A DNA stretch of 64,000 nucleotides from Akebia trifoliata (GCA_017979445.1 CM030715.1:34221756-34285755); one strand, 5' to 3'; positions 12,964 through 32,477 are shown, counted from the stretch's first letter. Notes: generated by a model from the letters alone, not told the origin. Program-made: numbers and translations.

Positions 12964-13693
12964 CATTGATATCTCGTTAAATTTACTGCAATACCCACTC
13001 AAACAAATGACTTGCCTTCGATTCTCCCTCCGAGTGTTGGTTACTGTAAGTTCTCACCACTTAGAGAACCCAAAAACCCATTATTTCAGTCCAAAATCCT
13101 ACAAAAAGTTTCCCAGTTTTCAATCAAAACGTTGAATATTTAGTACTTGAGAGTTCTTTTGGGGTTTTTTTTTTTTTAAATCGAGAGATCATCCTGCTTG
13201 CTCTTTGTAGCTAAAGATCATTATTGTTTGTTTCCATGCCCAGAAACCCTAAGAGCTTTACTTGTTCACACCTATAGTCTCTTCGACAGATTTTGGGTAT
13301 TTATGCCGATTTTTTCACTGTTTTTTGCTTATAAAATCTCATATCTAGAAAAACCCAGTTTTTAATTCTTTGATACATCACCTCCTTTCTGCAATCCCAG
13401 TTCACAATCTTACTCTTCTGTTCGGTTTGAGAGTCTGTTCTTCAGTTTCTGGAGATACCAATTTCAATTTTCTCATTGGCAACCAGTACAAGAAGTAGGT
13501 GTTCTATATATTTGTTTACTCTGGTAAGTTTTCTCTTACTGTTGAATATTTAGTATTGCAACCCATAAACAACCCTTCCACCAATCAAATTCCATTATTT
13601 TTGAATGCCCAATTGAATTCTTCCATCCAACTACAAAACCCATCTCTTGATTTCCAATATATTTGCTTGATCTCTAAAATAAAATTATCAATA

Positions 13694-13851
13694 AGTATTT
13701 TTCGATGAACCCAATTTGTAGACCTTGATGTTGATAGTCTGTGGCATCTTTCCCTTCCTTGAATGTGTTATTAGTATTTTTTGATGAACCCAATTTGTAG
13801 ACCTCGATGTCGATAGTCTGTGGCCTCTTCCCCTTCCTTGAATGTGTTTAC
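13694..13851 (+). repeat. 79-bp tandem duplication spanning the lipase 3' splice site and start codon
   Basis: Copy 1 is 13694-13772 and copy 2 is 13773-13851, with about nine or ten differences. Both contain the acceptor-like AACCCAATTTGTAG, then ACCT(T/C)G-ATG, then the codons for the protein start. Only copy 2 continues into the lipase frame. 79 is not a multiple of 3, so the copy 1 ATG (13728) reads 18 codons and stops at 13782-13784, upstream of the real ATG at 13807. Confidence 0.9.
13728..13784 (+). promoter_or_regulatory. Decoy uORF in the lipase leader
   Basis: Encodes MLIVCGIFPFLECVISIF then TGA. It is a mutated duplicate of the lipase N-terminus (MSIVCGLFPFLECVYCLA). If transcripts keep copy 1 of the tandem duplication, ribosomes would meet this uORF 22 nt before the main ATG. 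Whether it lies in the mature mRNA depends on which duplicated acceptor is used. Confidence 0.55.
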
Positions 13852-16800
13852 TGCTTGGCCTGTACTCGCTGGGCATGGAAGCGATGTCTCCATACTGCAG
13901 GCCGTGAGAGTGAGAATTGGAACCTTGCCACCATAGAAGAATTCAAACCTGTCCCACACCAATGCCGCCTGATCCTCTCTGCCTATGAAGATGACCTTTG
14001 TCACCCCCTTTGGGCTCCACCCGGCGGGTATGGAATTAACCCTGATTGGGTAATGCTACGAAAGAACTATGAAGATACCCAGGGATGTGTCCCTCCTTAC
14101 ATGATATATCTTGATCATGATAATGCTGATGTAGTATTAACCATTAGAGGCCTTAATATGGCAAAGGAGAGCGATTATGCAGTTTTACTGGACAACAAGC
14201 TCGGGCAGAGGAAATTTGATGGTGGGTATGTCCACAATGGACTCTTGAAGGCAGCTGTGTGGGTTCTGAATGAAGAGTGTGGACTTCTGAGGGAATTGGT
14301 GGAGAAGTATCTCAACTATACCTTAACATTTACCGGCCATTCACTAGGGTCAGGAGTGGCAGCATTGTTGGCGATGGTGGTGGTGCAGAATCATGACAGA
14401 TTGGGGAACATAGACAGGAAGAGAATCAGGTGCTATGCACTTGCACCTGCTAGGTGTATGTCGCTTAACTTAGCTGTCAAATATGCAGATGTCATCAATT
14501 CTGTTGTTCTCCAGGCAAGCTCATGAAAACGAAATGAATGAGTTCGTTTCTTAGGAAAATTGAGCAATGTTTGTTTGTGGCATAATCACATTTTCCTTTA
14601 TGTTTTACGAAGATATTCTTTTGGCATTTCTTATATCCTATCTTTTCTGTTTTTTGTGTATTGATAGTGCCGGTAGTAGTATTAGTAGTAGATGCTATTC
14701 AACGATTATATACTATGTTTTATTTTTTCAAAATTTGTCCGATGTTCTTATGATTGACTCAATGTCTTCTCTTTGTTTTCAAATGCTTGAAAACACGTAA
14801 AGTCGGTCCTCTTGTTCAATGCTCTTGGCTTCTTTTGCTTCAATGCACTCTAGGCTTTCCACCTTGTAAACAAGTGTAAGATTTAAATACGAATAATTGT
14901 TCTTAGTGAAAATCTATACGTATTCTTTCAGCCCACTATGAAGATGCACATCTGTCACATTATTGGGTAGGGACAAGGGGCACCATTGCTTACAAGACAA
15001 AAGCAATATCTCCATGTACTTAGTCTCAGCTCTCGTTTATATCCTTTGGGCATTAAGTACACTTTGAACAATTTCGTTCTCTTGGTTTGCCAGTCTTACT
15101 TTTACTTGGAGATCAACATATCCCTATTTACTTTTTATCCCAATTTCTTACTTTCTTAAAGACTTATAGAAATGGGTACAAAGCATGATTCCCTTGGCTT
15201 TGCTACTATTAGGCGGATCCCAATTACTAGTCTTCCCTAATAGTAGCTTGCCACCATTAAGTCTGATGTGTCAAGAGGTGATCATGTAAGATGATTCAGG
15301 ATTTCTTGTGGAATGATAAAGCTGGATTCCATAAGATTTATTTGGTTGGCAGCATTGATGTGGGACAGGTCAATGATGATGAATGTCTGTATTCTTGTTT
15401 ATGGGTATATAATGGATAACAATCTCACATATCCCACCACATAATCTAGTATTATTCTTATTTCTAAATTCTTTTTAAATATAATGATGAATCCACGAAT
15501 GCTATTTTCCATCACTTTGTACCCATGTTAGACTATGACATCTGTATTCATACCCATGCAACAAAGCCTAATTACAAGGGCTGTTGTGATCAAAATGTCA
15601 TTATGGAGAACTGTCTTTTTTATGCAGAGGAAGAGAAATCCTAGCTGAAATCTCTCTGCAAGTTGCATAAGTGAGAGATCACTTTCTTCGCTAAGAACAA
15701 TAATCTTGATCTTAGGTAATTGTGGTACGATGCACTCACAAGCACAGAGAGAAATTAACAGAAGTAAACATCCGTGCCTTTGAGACTTGATTGGCACTAA
15801 GTTTTGGTTTTATATACTTGAGAACAATCCCTTGTGTCTAATTTTCAACCTCCCTGAACCATGGGAAGACCCAGCAGGGTCAACTGCTTGTGGATTTTGT
15901 CTTTTCTAAGCTGAAAGGTGCTTCTTGGATATGAAGATGGGTGGTGTTCTGAAAATTTTCAAACATACAAACTCTTCTTTTCCTGAATTTCCCCCTTTAT
16001 TGTTATTTCTCTATGTATTTCATGCTTGCCTTCGAGACCTTATCTGCCATTTCTTCATAGCAATGATAAATTTTTGTACTCAATGCTAACTATGATTTAT
16101 TATACTCAACCAGGATGATTTTTTACCACGCACAGCAACCCCCTTGGAAGACATTTTCAAGTCGCTTTTCTGGTAAGGAAATAATTGACTTCATATCCTT
16201 TTTCGAGATCTCTCCTGGCACACAAATTCTTAAGTGATGCATGCCATTCAAGGTTGATGTCAAGTTAATAGCTACACCGTCCCAAATTTTTTCTGAAAGT
16301 CAAAACAGTCATTCATTTCATGTTCTATGTTATCCGAAATTATCAACCCCCTATATTTTATCAAAGCTACTAGTATGTCTAACCCCTCTATCTTATCTAA
16401 GATATTATTATGGCTAATATTCTTGTAAGAAAAAATTGCCATTCTTCTGTTTTCTTTTATTGAGTCTTCATAGAAACACAAAATCATACATGACTCATGG
16501 AGAGTTGAACAATGCAGTAACAGTTATTTTGGAAATTCAGTGCATTGCTTCAGCTTAGATGTTGTCCTTCATTAATGGATTATTCTCATATTTAATTTGT
16601 GTTCACTTCTCAAGTATGTGTGATGTGCTTGTCTAGAGTTCAAGCCTCCCTCACCATACATACTGAAGATACCACCTCAGTGAGGTGATAAAAATCTGTG
16701 TCAGTACTAGACTAGAGATCAAAACCTTGCCTTCATGCTTAAACCTTACTGGAAAAAAAAATAGTATATGTGGTATGCTGAAGATGATGGTGGTTCTTCT

Positions 16801-18288
16801 TGTTAAACAGTTTACCATGCTTACTATGCCTAAGATGCATGGGAGACACATGCATACCAGAGGAGAAGATGCTCAAAGATCCTAGGCGGCTGTATGCACC
16901 TGGTCGCCTATATCACATTGTTGAGAGAAAGCCCTTCAGGTACGGTTAGTTGTGTTACAAATATACTTTTGTCAAATGCATGCTCAAGTGGAGACGATAG
17001 TGCTTAACAATACATTAAGAATCAGCCATAGATAGATAGTTAAGATCTTCCTACTTCTATTATTTTTGTGCTATTCAGCCCACCAATCAAACTGTCCAGA
17101 TTGACGTATGGATGGACCAGGTGTGCAGTATGTATGGGGTCACATGCCCACCTGGACGCCGGCCTGCACGCACATTCAGTGCACAAAGGCACAAACACGT
17201 ACATACACACACCATTCACAATGAAGCCTTGCATCTATGCACAGATCAATTTGCTCTCCTACTACCCATTGGTCCAGACCACCCAATTAGAATGGAGCAC
17301 CTCTTGAGGGGATAACAGCCAAAGCACTGCACTGCTTTGTTTAGGTGGTCAATAAAATGGGTCAGGGACATCCCATACAAATTTTTTCTTAGTATGAGAC
17401 ATGTATAGTGTCATCATGTAAGTGTCCTGGATGCGTTCCTCCAAAACTATATTTCACAATTCGAATGATTTTTTGAACCACTAAATGACATTTCCTTTCA
17501 TTACTAGAGAAAATTAAACTTAAATGGTTGGACAGCAGGGACCTCATCTGTTGTATAATGGTTGCAGAATGGGAACATTTCCCCCAGTTGTGAGGACAGC
17601 TGTGCCTGTGGATGGGAGGTTCGAGCATATTGTCCTTTCTTGCAATGCCACTTCTGACCATGCCATCATTTGGATAGAGAAAGAAGCCCAAAGGGCTCTG
17701 GATGTAAGTTTTTCTTTTTTTTACTTTTCTCCCATTATTTTGATCTTATTAAGCATAGAAGTTTCTGTGGAACATCTTGAGAATTATGGCACCTGGTTTC
17801 CATTCACCCTCGATGCTTCCTTGCCAGCCTATTTGTAGTACTTGATTGAGTTGATGAGATTAGAATCCTGTTATTCCTGAATCGACACCTCCCCCTCCAC
17901 CACACTCATTCTGACCCAGCTTTTCACAAATTAGGACAAGTTCACTTTCCACATCGCTTCAAGTTATTGTGATGGGCGGCTGAAGTGAATTTGTCGACCA
18001 AAATTAAATATGGTTGGTGATTAACAATGTTTATCAGTCATCTTTCTAACGGAATGTAATATTCTTTGGTGAGGGCAGTTGATGCTTGAGAATGATCAGA
18101 ATATGGAGATTCCAACAAAGCAGAGAATGGACCGTCATGAGACTCTTGACAGAAATCGCACTGAGGAGTACAAGGCAGCACTTCATCGGGCAATAATATT
18201 GGATGTTCCGGATGCTTACTCGCCCTCACCGTATGGGACATTTGACAAACAAAATGACAGAGAGAACGCCGATAGAAGCAAACATTAG
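13807..18288 (+). CDS. Class 3 lipase (mono/diacylglycerol lipase type), 5 exons, 413 aa
   Basis: Coding exons are 13807-14514, 16114-16172, 16811-16939, 17568-17703 and 18079-18288; they join in frame to 413 residues. The protein starts MSIVCGLFPFLECVYCLAC, a hydrophobic Cys-rich N-terminus of the plant mono-/diacylglycerol-lipase N-terminal family. The alpha/beta-hydrolase core follows, with nucleophile elbow GHSLGSG (Ser179), the APARCMSLNLA segment, DDFLPRT and a late DHAIIWIE that may carry the catalytic His. It resembles Arabidopsis At3g14075-type proteins. Likely role: hydrolysis of acylglycerols at membranes, inferred from family only. Intron 1 (14515-16113) starts GC (CCAG/GCAAGC) and ends CAG, with no usable GT nearby. 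Introns 2-4 are GT-AG. A 5' UTR intron, possibly donor 13524, may end at one of two duplicated acceptors (AG at 13720-13721 or 13799-13800). The ATG at 13807 was chosen because it gives the conserved N-terminus. Confidence 0.9.
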
Positions 18289-20811
18289 AACTTAAAACAA
18301 GGAAAGTGAAGTTTTGGTGAGAAGCCAGCATTCGTTTATTCGTTTGTCTTGCTTCACCTAAATTTTTTTTTTTTTTGTTGAAGTTCCAATTGTGTTAGAT
18401 AAATGCCATAAGAACAGGAGATGGTTATACTACTTGTGTATAGGAGGATCTTTGCTTTAGCTCCCTTCAACTGATCCCCAATTCAAAGAACTTTCCTTGC
18501 ACAGAGATGCAAATGAAATTACCCCAAATTTATGATTTTGATCATTTCATGAGATTATTCTATTATGTGATGATTGATAAACCCAGTTTATGATATATCA
18601 AGATCAAACATCAACTTGATTAAATCGACGGTCAAAAGTGACTAATAAAGAACATCCGTCGGTTTAGATCATTTAGTAGTACTCAGAAGCGAGTTGGAAC
18701 ACCTTATTCTTAAACATAAACTGAAGCATAGTAATCCATTGTTGATGGCAAAACAGAACTTTGAAATATGCTTGATTAATACCTCAATAAAGACAACCAT
18801 TGTTTGCATTTAAGATGATTTGCACAACAGTGAAGGGATTTTTCTACATTTCAAGAAAATTCTAAAGCAGTTTAGAACAATTTATTGTCTTTAAGAGAGG
18901 GAGCATCCAGAGCTATGTTATTAATGGATCAGGTTTGGATCGGCTCAGGGGCAATGTAGAGTTGTAGACTCGGTTTGCCTAATCCAGTAGTGAGTCCACT
19001 CAATTGAAGGTTTCAATGGATCACTTTTGAGCTGATTTGAAAATAGTAGCAAGTCCAACGAAATATCAAGGGACGTGGAGCTCCTTCTCGCATTTAAAAA
19101 CATGATTGTATGCCACAAAGAAAAAAAATAAACTTTAAAAAAGATTATTTTTCAATGTTAAAATCTTAATTTTCCATTTTCAAAACCTCCCATCATGCTC
19201 AATGTTTTTTTTTTTTTTTTTTTTTATTATTATTATTAATTTGGTTTTCCACGAAATCTAGAGGGCTGCGGTGTTGAATTGCCAATTTGGTAATCCAGTT
19301 GGGCTCAACCACCCTTAGTAAGTTTTTTTTTTTTTTCAAAATAAAGAAGATTGGTTTTGGGGAGGGGGTGGGGAGAAAATTGGCTAAGACATTGAAAACG
19401 ATGGCAGTTTTGTAGTTTTTTGTTAGCTTTCTCAAAGAAGACTTGTCAATGGGTATGTCATCAGTTTGAAAACAAAGTATGACAAATATTCAACAAAATG
19501 TTGGAAGGTATATCTAAATCACCCTTAATTAGATAAAATTTTATGTAATTTTTTTTCACTAAGATTACATTTCATGAGGTCAATCTGGAATTGATCCAAT
19601 AGCTTACTGGACGACAGTTCTCAAATCCTACCCATTGAACTCAATGCCCCTAGAAGAAGAAAAAAACCCTCTTTGATCAACTGTTCAAGCAGAAACTTTA
19701 ATATTTTGACTGAAATAACAATTTTCAAATACCCTTGGATTGCTTAAAGGATCAAAGTAAAGGGAATTCACGCAAAAGCTTGGAACATGAAATGCCTATT
19801 TTTTTCTTAAAGGGGATTTCATATACAATGGGAGGGTCCCAAGTCTATACTACAATATTTTTTTCTCTTCAACCTACAAAGAAAAGTAGAAAGCATAGCC
19901 TTGTGAAATAAGGTGTGGCCCTCTTCTTCTTTCTATTACAATTGGAGATCCAGAACTGCTTCCCCTGTCAATAGGAATGAGAAGAATCATATGATTGAGA
20001 TGAAACCCTATTTAATTATCAAATATGCAAAATTATGTCCAGAGTGTAGCAAAGACATGGGTGGTAACAATGTATCATTCTCATTTACTAATGCCAATAA
20101 ATGGATATAGTCATGATAATCTGACTCTCCCCCACGTGGCATACTCAAAATACTCTCTTGATGTGGCATATGCTAAAACCATAGATTTTTGCCCCGGAAT
20201 ACACATCTGCACATCCCCATAAATATGTGCAGTTGTGTCCCAAGGCAAAAAAGATCTATGGTTCTAGCACTTGGCACATCAGGAGAGTATTTTGAGTATG
20301 CCACGTGGGAGAGTTAGAAAATCATTACTCACGGATATAATATCAGTATGACGGACTATAGAAGACACCTTAAGAGCGAGTAATAAATGGGATACGCATT
20401 TAAAAAATTAACTTGTAAAGAATAGAGGAAAATTATATGGTCAAAACTAAAGCTCCAAGTTCTCATAGATGAGGATATTAGTTAGGCATTGCATCATATA
20501 GAGAAGTAGCACAATTCAGTATCAAACATAGCATAGGCTTGAGGCCCAATAGTTATAAGCTTTTAGCCACAACAATGGAAATAAAGAGAAATAGGAACCA
20601 AGAGCCCGTGAAATCTAAGACAGTGTTCTAGGTTGTATCAAGTATGACACAACGGCGTGTACATGATGTTTATTATAATAACTAAAGTAACGGAGGATCC
20701 AAAAACCATTCTGAAATATCTAGGTAAATAGATTGCCATATGATTTAAATGCATAATATTATAGAGAAGGCTGGCCATGCTCAGAAGATACTTAAGTATT
20801 TATTTGTCAAA
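18289..20811. other. Spacer between convergent lipase and BZR-BAM genes
   Basis: Holds the lipase 3' UTR, poly-T tracts (19207-19225 and near 19323), one end of repeat family 2 (about 19436-19535) and the MITE copy B (20110-20332). No further gene was recognised. The final BAM exon may continue into about 20,400-20,870 if the splice donor noted in that entry is used. Confidence 0.5.
20110..20332. mobile_element. Palindromic hAT-like MITE, copy B (223 bp)
   Basis: Flanked by direct repeats GGATATA at 20103-20109 and 20333-20339, read directly. Arms are inverted: left GTCATGATAATCTGACTCTC, right reversed GTGAGTAATGATTTTCTAAC. Both arms contain CACGTGGCATACTCAAAATA and the ACCATAGAT word. The centre is a TATGTGCAG / CTGCACATA-type turn. 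Non-coding. Confidence 0.85.
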
Positions 20812-28213
<7,402 letters not shown>

Positions 28214-28869
28214 TCTCAATGTTTTGGTCCTAAAACCCTAACCCTAGATTGCTGGTATAGTTCAAATTCACTTTCATCGATGTCATCTGTACTCAGATTT
28301 CAGCACTTTCCATGGAATTCAGAACTCGTTAAAAACCCTGAAATCTCGTCTCTTCTTCAAGCTTTCAACACCAAAGATCCTGCTTTTTTCCCTCAAAAAT
28401 ACCTATCTTCGCAAACGAACTAGATCTAGCTTTCTCCAACCAACTAAAGAGATTTCCTGGTTAATCTGTACATCTATGTGCCTTCACCGGATAGATTGAA
28501 GATTTCCGGCCAATTACACCGGAAAACGAGGTTAGCGAACATTCCGTCCGAGCACTGGCAAGGCAGGTGTGACTGGAGAGGTGAAAGTCGGAATTAGATT
28601 TCCGGCGGCAGGCCGGCGAAGTTCCGGCGAGTAAGATGTGAGTGTGTGAAGCTACGAACCCTAGAGTTTCACGCGTGCGGCCGTGCGAGCTTGTGTGATT
28701 GTGGTAATGTTGACACGCATAGGCGAGGGAAGGGATCCAACAGCGATTAGTGTGACACGTGTAACTCATATCCTGTTTTGGATCACGCGTGCGCGATTGG
28801 AACTGTCCCTACGCCACATGTGACATGACCAAGGGGATTTCATTTTTTTTTTTAATTTTTTTTTTTTGC
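28214..28869 (-). promoter_or_regulatory. BZR-BAM leader and promoter with BR-type elements and a telo-box
   Basis: Upstream of the minus-strand ATG lie AAACCCTAACCCTA (28233-28246, telo-box), three CGTGCG words (28674-28679, 28682-28687, 28788-28793; the BZR1-binding BRRE is CGTG(T/C)G) and ACACGTGT (28755-28762, a G-box core close to the element reported for BAM7/BAM8). The region is notably more GC-rich than its surroundings. The promoter role is inferred from position. Confidence 0.5.
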
Positions 28870-31671
28870 GTGATTTAGTCATACCCCCTATGCTTTGCTG
28901 AATGTTAGAGATACACCTTTACATTTTGAAAATGATGACATGCATCCCTTGACCTCAGTCTTTTAAATACAGGGGAAGACAAATTCTAAGATAGTTGAAG
29001 TAGATACAATTTTAAGATAGCTGACAAAGATTAATTTTTTTATCCAAAGTGATTGAAGATGATTGATTTTTAGAAGAAAAAAAAAATACGGATTTTTGGT
29101 TAGAGATTAAAGATGTCACATTTGATTATTTTTCCCTTAATCTATTTTTCCCTTAAAGATGTCATATTTGAGTATTAAAAAAATATGGATTTTTACCTTC
29201 ATGAGTAAGGGACTTTCATTAGGGGAAGATAAATTCTAGATGGAGTTTTGATGGCTAATGAGTGTATTGATTCTAGGATTAAGAGTAAGAAAGAGGGGAT
29301 GATTGGAAAATTTGACTTGCAAAAGACTTACGATCACGTGAGTTGGGATTTTTTAGAGTACATAATAGGGATGATGGGTTCTGGAGAGAAGTGGATTGGT
29401 TGGATAATGAAATGTGTCACTACGGTGTCGTACTCGATTCTTGTCAATGGAAGCCCGACTGATTTTTTTAGGGGTACGAGAGGTTTGAGACAAGGAGATC
29501 CCTTATCTCCGTTCTTGTTTCTTATCATAGCTAAAGCCTTGGGTAAATTGTTTAGAAGAGCGGTCGATTTAGGGAAGCTGTCGGGGTTTAGGGTTAAAGA
29601 TGGACCATTGATTTCTCATCTTTAATTTGCGGACGACACAATAATTTTTTTTGATCATTCGAGAGATCAAGTGAGGGTGCTTCGGGGTTTATTGTATTGC
29701 TTTGAGGTTATGTCAGGTTTGCACATTAATTTGCAGAAAAGTAAATTGTTTGGGATAGGAGAAGTGCAGGATATTCATTTGATGGCCACAACGTTGTGTT
29801 GTGGGTACGATACCTTGCCCACGTCTTATTTGGGTCTACCGTTGGGAGCTCCATACAATAGTATTAGAATCTGGGATGGCGTGATCGAGAGAGTAGAGAA
29901 AAGGTTGAGCATGGGGAAGGCAAATTATCTGTCGAAATGAGGGAAAATAACTTTGATCAAAAGCACTTTATCAAGTATCCCGGTTTACTTCCTCTCTTTG
30001 TTTACGCTCCCAAGGTCCGTTGAAGGTAGATTGAAAAAGCTTATGAGGAACTTCTTGTGAAATAATAGGGAAGGCAGGAGGAAGTATCATTTAGTCAAAT
30101 GGAAAATTATTTGCACTCCCAAGAAGAACGGAGGGCTAGGCAAAGGGGTCTTAGAATAGTTAATAGAGCTCTTTTAGGAAAATGGCCGTGGAGATTCGGT
30201 GAGGAGAGGGGTAGTTTGTAGAGGAAGGTTATTATGGTCAAATACGGGGAGAGGATGTTAGGATGGTATAGTGGTGAGTCGAAAGGTTCGGACGAATGTA
30301 GTGTTTGGAAAGAGATTCTTAAGGTGAGAGAGGATTTTCAAAAAGGGATTAGGTTCAAAGTAGGATTGGGAGACAGAATTAGATTTTAGGAGGATATTTG
30401 GTGTGCCACCTTGCCTCTGACTTCTCAATATCCATCTTTGTACGCTTATTCTATCAAGAAGAATTGTTCTATTCAACAGTGTTTGATAGGCAACGAGTCT
30501 GGTCCTACTTGGGATTTGGGGTTCAGAAGGAACTTTAATGACTGGGAACTAATTGAAGTGACATCTTTCCTTGATCTCATGCATACGGTTCACATCAACG
30601 GCAGTGAACAGGATAAATGGGAATGGATAAGGGCTAAGGACTTGAGATTCTCGGTCAGATCCTTCTATAAGTAGCTCACTCCTTGTGCAGAGCGATCACT
30701 TTCAATGTCCATCATTTGGTCAAGGTTAGTCCCCTCTAAAATATCCTTCTTTGTTTGGTTGGCCTCCCTCGGTAAGATTCTTACGTTAGATAATCTGATT
30801 GTGCGGGGATGGATCACCCCCAATTGTTGTCCCCTTTGCATGAGAGACGGGGAATCAGTTAATCATATTTTAATCTATTGTTCTTTTGCGTATAATATTT
30901 GATCATATTTCCTCGAGCTTTTCCATGTTTTTTAGGTTCCTTCTCGTGAGTTCTCTTCTTTGTTAGTAGAATGGACTAGTAATGCTTTTCACACCAAAAA
31001 ACAGATCTTGTGGGATATGCTACCGACGGCTATTGCTTGGGGGGTATGGAATGAGAGAAATAACAGAGTGTTTAATAATAAGACTAGTAACTCTCATGCA
31101 TGCTTCTTGGAGATATTGGGCTTTTTATACATGTGGTCTAAACAGAACATTCAGTTTGCGGGGATAACTTTTGATGATTTCGTTTTTAGATGGCAATCTT
31201 TATGTCATTAATGTAGTTTGAGTTTTTTCTTTCTTTCTCTTTTGGAGGCTTTCTCGGGCTCTTTGTATTCTGTTTCCATCTTTATCAATATATTATACTT
31301 TTCAAAATAAATAAAAAAAAGTCTCCAACATTCAATTCTCAAGGAAAGATACAATTTTTAAGAAAGTATAAAAGAGGAAATTTTTGAGAGAAAAATCTAG
31401 GATGTTTTACAAAAGGAAGCAAGATAGAAAATGACGGATAAAAATAAATCTGAATAGATTAAAATTATCTTAGAGGTTGAAGAGTTTGAAGATGATTAGT
31501 TTTGGAGAAGAAAATCTGAAATTTTGACTATAGATTAAAGTTGAGGGCATTTAAGTCGTTTACCCTTAGTCTATTGAGAAGACTAAGGTCAATGGATGCA
31601 TGTCATCAGTCTCAAAACATATGGGGGTATCTCTAATATTTAGTAAATCATAGGGGGTAGTGCTAAATCAC
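28870..31671. mobile_element. TIR element (repeat family 2) carrying a nested LINE
   Basis: The left end GTGATTTAGTCATACCCCCT and the right end read backwards, GTGATTTAGCACTACCCCCT, are inverted copies. The arms remain similar for about 100 bp (.. GAATGTTAGAGATACACC .. GATGACATGCATCC .. TTGACC). The host part alone is about 700 bp and non-coding; a LINE accounts for about 29225-31320. No clean target duplication was seen. Related ends occur near 3085-3215, 19436-19535, 25085-25330 and 55365-55905. Confidence 0.7.
29225..31320 (+). mobile_element. 5'-truncated, dead L1-type LINE (RT plus zf-RVT region)
   Basis: Conceptual translation gives the RT core in order: GVLMANECIDSR, KFDLQKTYDHVSWDFLEYII, GLRQGDPLSPFLFLII, then a stop followed by FADDTIIFF, and LPTSYLGLPLG. 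A zf-RVT-like block follows (FSVRSFYK, PSKISFFVWLA, CPLCMRDGESVNHIL). The YADD-type catalytic box is FADD. In-frame stops near 29624 and 29938, a stop near 30058 and several frame changes kill it. An A-rich tail (AAAATAAATAAAAAAAAG) ends at about 31320. The 5' third (ORF1, endonuclease) is absent, the usual LINE truncation. Confidence 0.85.
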
Positions 31672-31846
31672 CCTATTTTTTTTAGAAGCAAAAGATTCTC
31701 GTTAATCTTTGTTATCCGAAAAAGATTTTTTTTAAAATCGGCCAAACCAATGATCCTACCGGATTTTGTAATATAAATCAGTTTAGTTAGTTAACTAAAT
31801 GTATCTTTCAGTGAAAATAAATTGAATTAATTGTATTTTTAATATT

Positions 31847-32024
31847 GGGATAAATTACCAAATAATTATTTACGGTATCGTCAAGGTGTTGCTAATGTTG
31901 ACAAAGTTATCATGTAATATTAACAATTTGATAACATTTTGTCAATATTATGTGGTAGTTGTATCAACACATGTAACACTTCCAATATTTTTGAAAACTT
32001 TGACAATTACTTGAGAATTTACCC
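31847..32024. mobile_element. Small inverted-repeat (MITE-like) element
   Basis: The left end GGGATAAATTACCAAATAATT and the right end reversed (GGGTAAATTCTCAAGTAATT) are imperfect inverted repeats around a GACAAAGTTATCATGTAATA / TGATAACATTTTGTCAATAT core that is itself palindromic. It is about 178 bp and non-coding. Confidence 0.5.
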
Positions 32025-32477
32025 GATTTTAAAAATGTAAAATAGTCTAAACCTACTTAAATTGGGTCCACCCATGGTCTGGCCAATTTAATATATATTA
32101 AAAATTGTCATGGTTAGATTTTTTTTAAGCATTTGTCCTAAGAGCCAAGCCAAAGCAAAAAAATAAAATATATCTTAGGGTATTTTGTCTAAGATCAAAC
32201 TCTAGCCTTCATCAAAATGTAAAGTTTTTATTTAAATGCTTATTTTGCTATTATCATATATGAATTTCCAGTATTTTATGAATGTCTAAGTAGAAGCAAA
32301 TATGTTTGCAAAGTAGTAAGATCAATGCTTCGTCTCTCTACAACTAGGTAGAATTTATCACTTTTGAAAAAAGTGGTGAGTTTGTCACTAAATAGATCTC
32401 CACAAAATACATGAAATGCATGTCTAATAGAAAAATTAGATTCTATGATTAAGAATGATGTTCTATTTAGACCGTTT

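Larger units (their letters stand above)
7424..13690. other. Gene-free repeat-rich spacer
   Basis: About 6.3 kb without a supportable gene. It holds two solo-LTR-like sequences (about 8160-8560 and 10793-11012), a hAT-like MITE (8978-9209), a dispersed duplicate pair (8748-8885 and 11655-11790), a TA/GATA microsatellite (about 10145-10185), a foldback repeat (about 10200-10740), and a decayed MITE half (about 12817-12963). From about 13,200 onward the sequence is probably the promoter and 5' UTR of the downstream lipase. The small ORFs here look random. Confidence 0.5.

Noticed and set aside
17068..17315. Overlapping plus-strand frames in lipase intron 3 rich in Cys/His
   Set aside because: They fall between exons 3 and 4, which join cleanly with conserved sequence; the frames look random.
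29248..29625. Apparent reverse transcriptase gene
   Set aside because: It is one open piece of a dead LINE; the catalytic FADD box lies after a stop codon and further stops and frame changes follow. Annotated as a mobile element, not as a gene.
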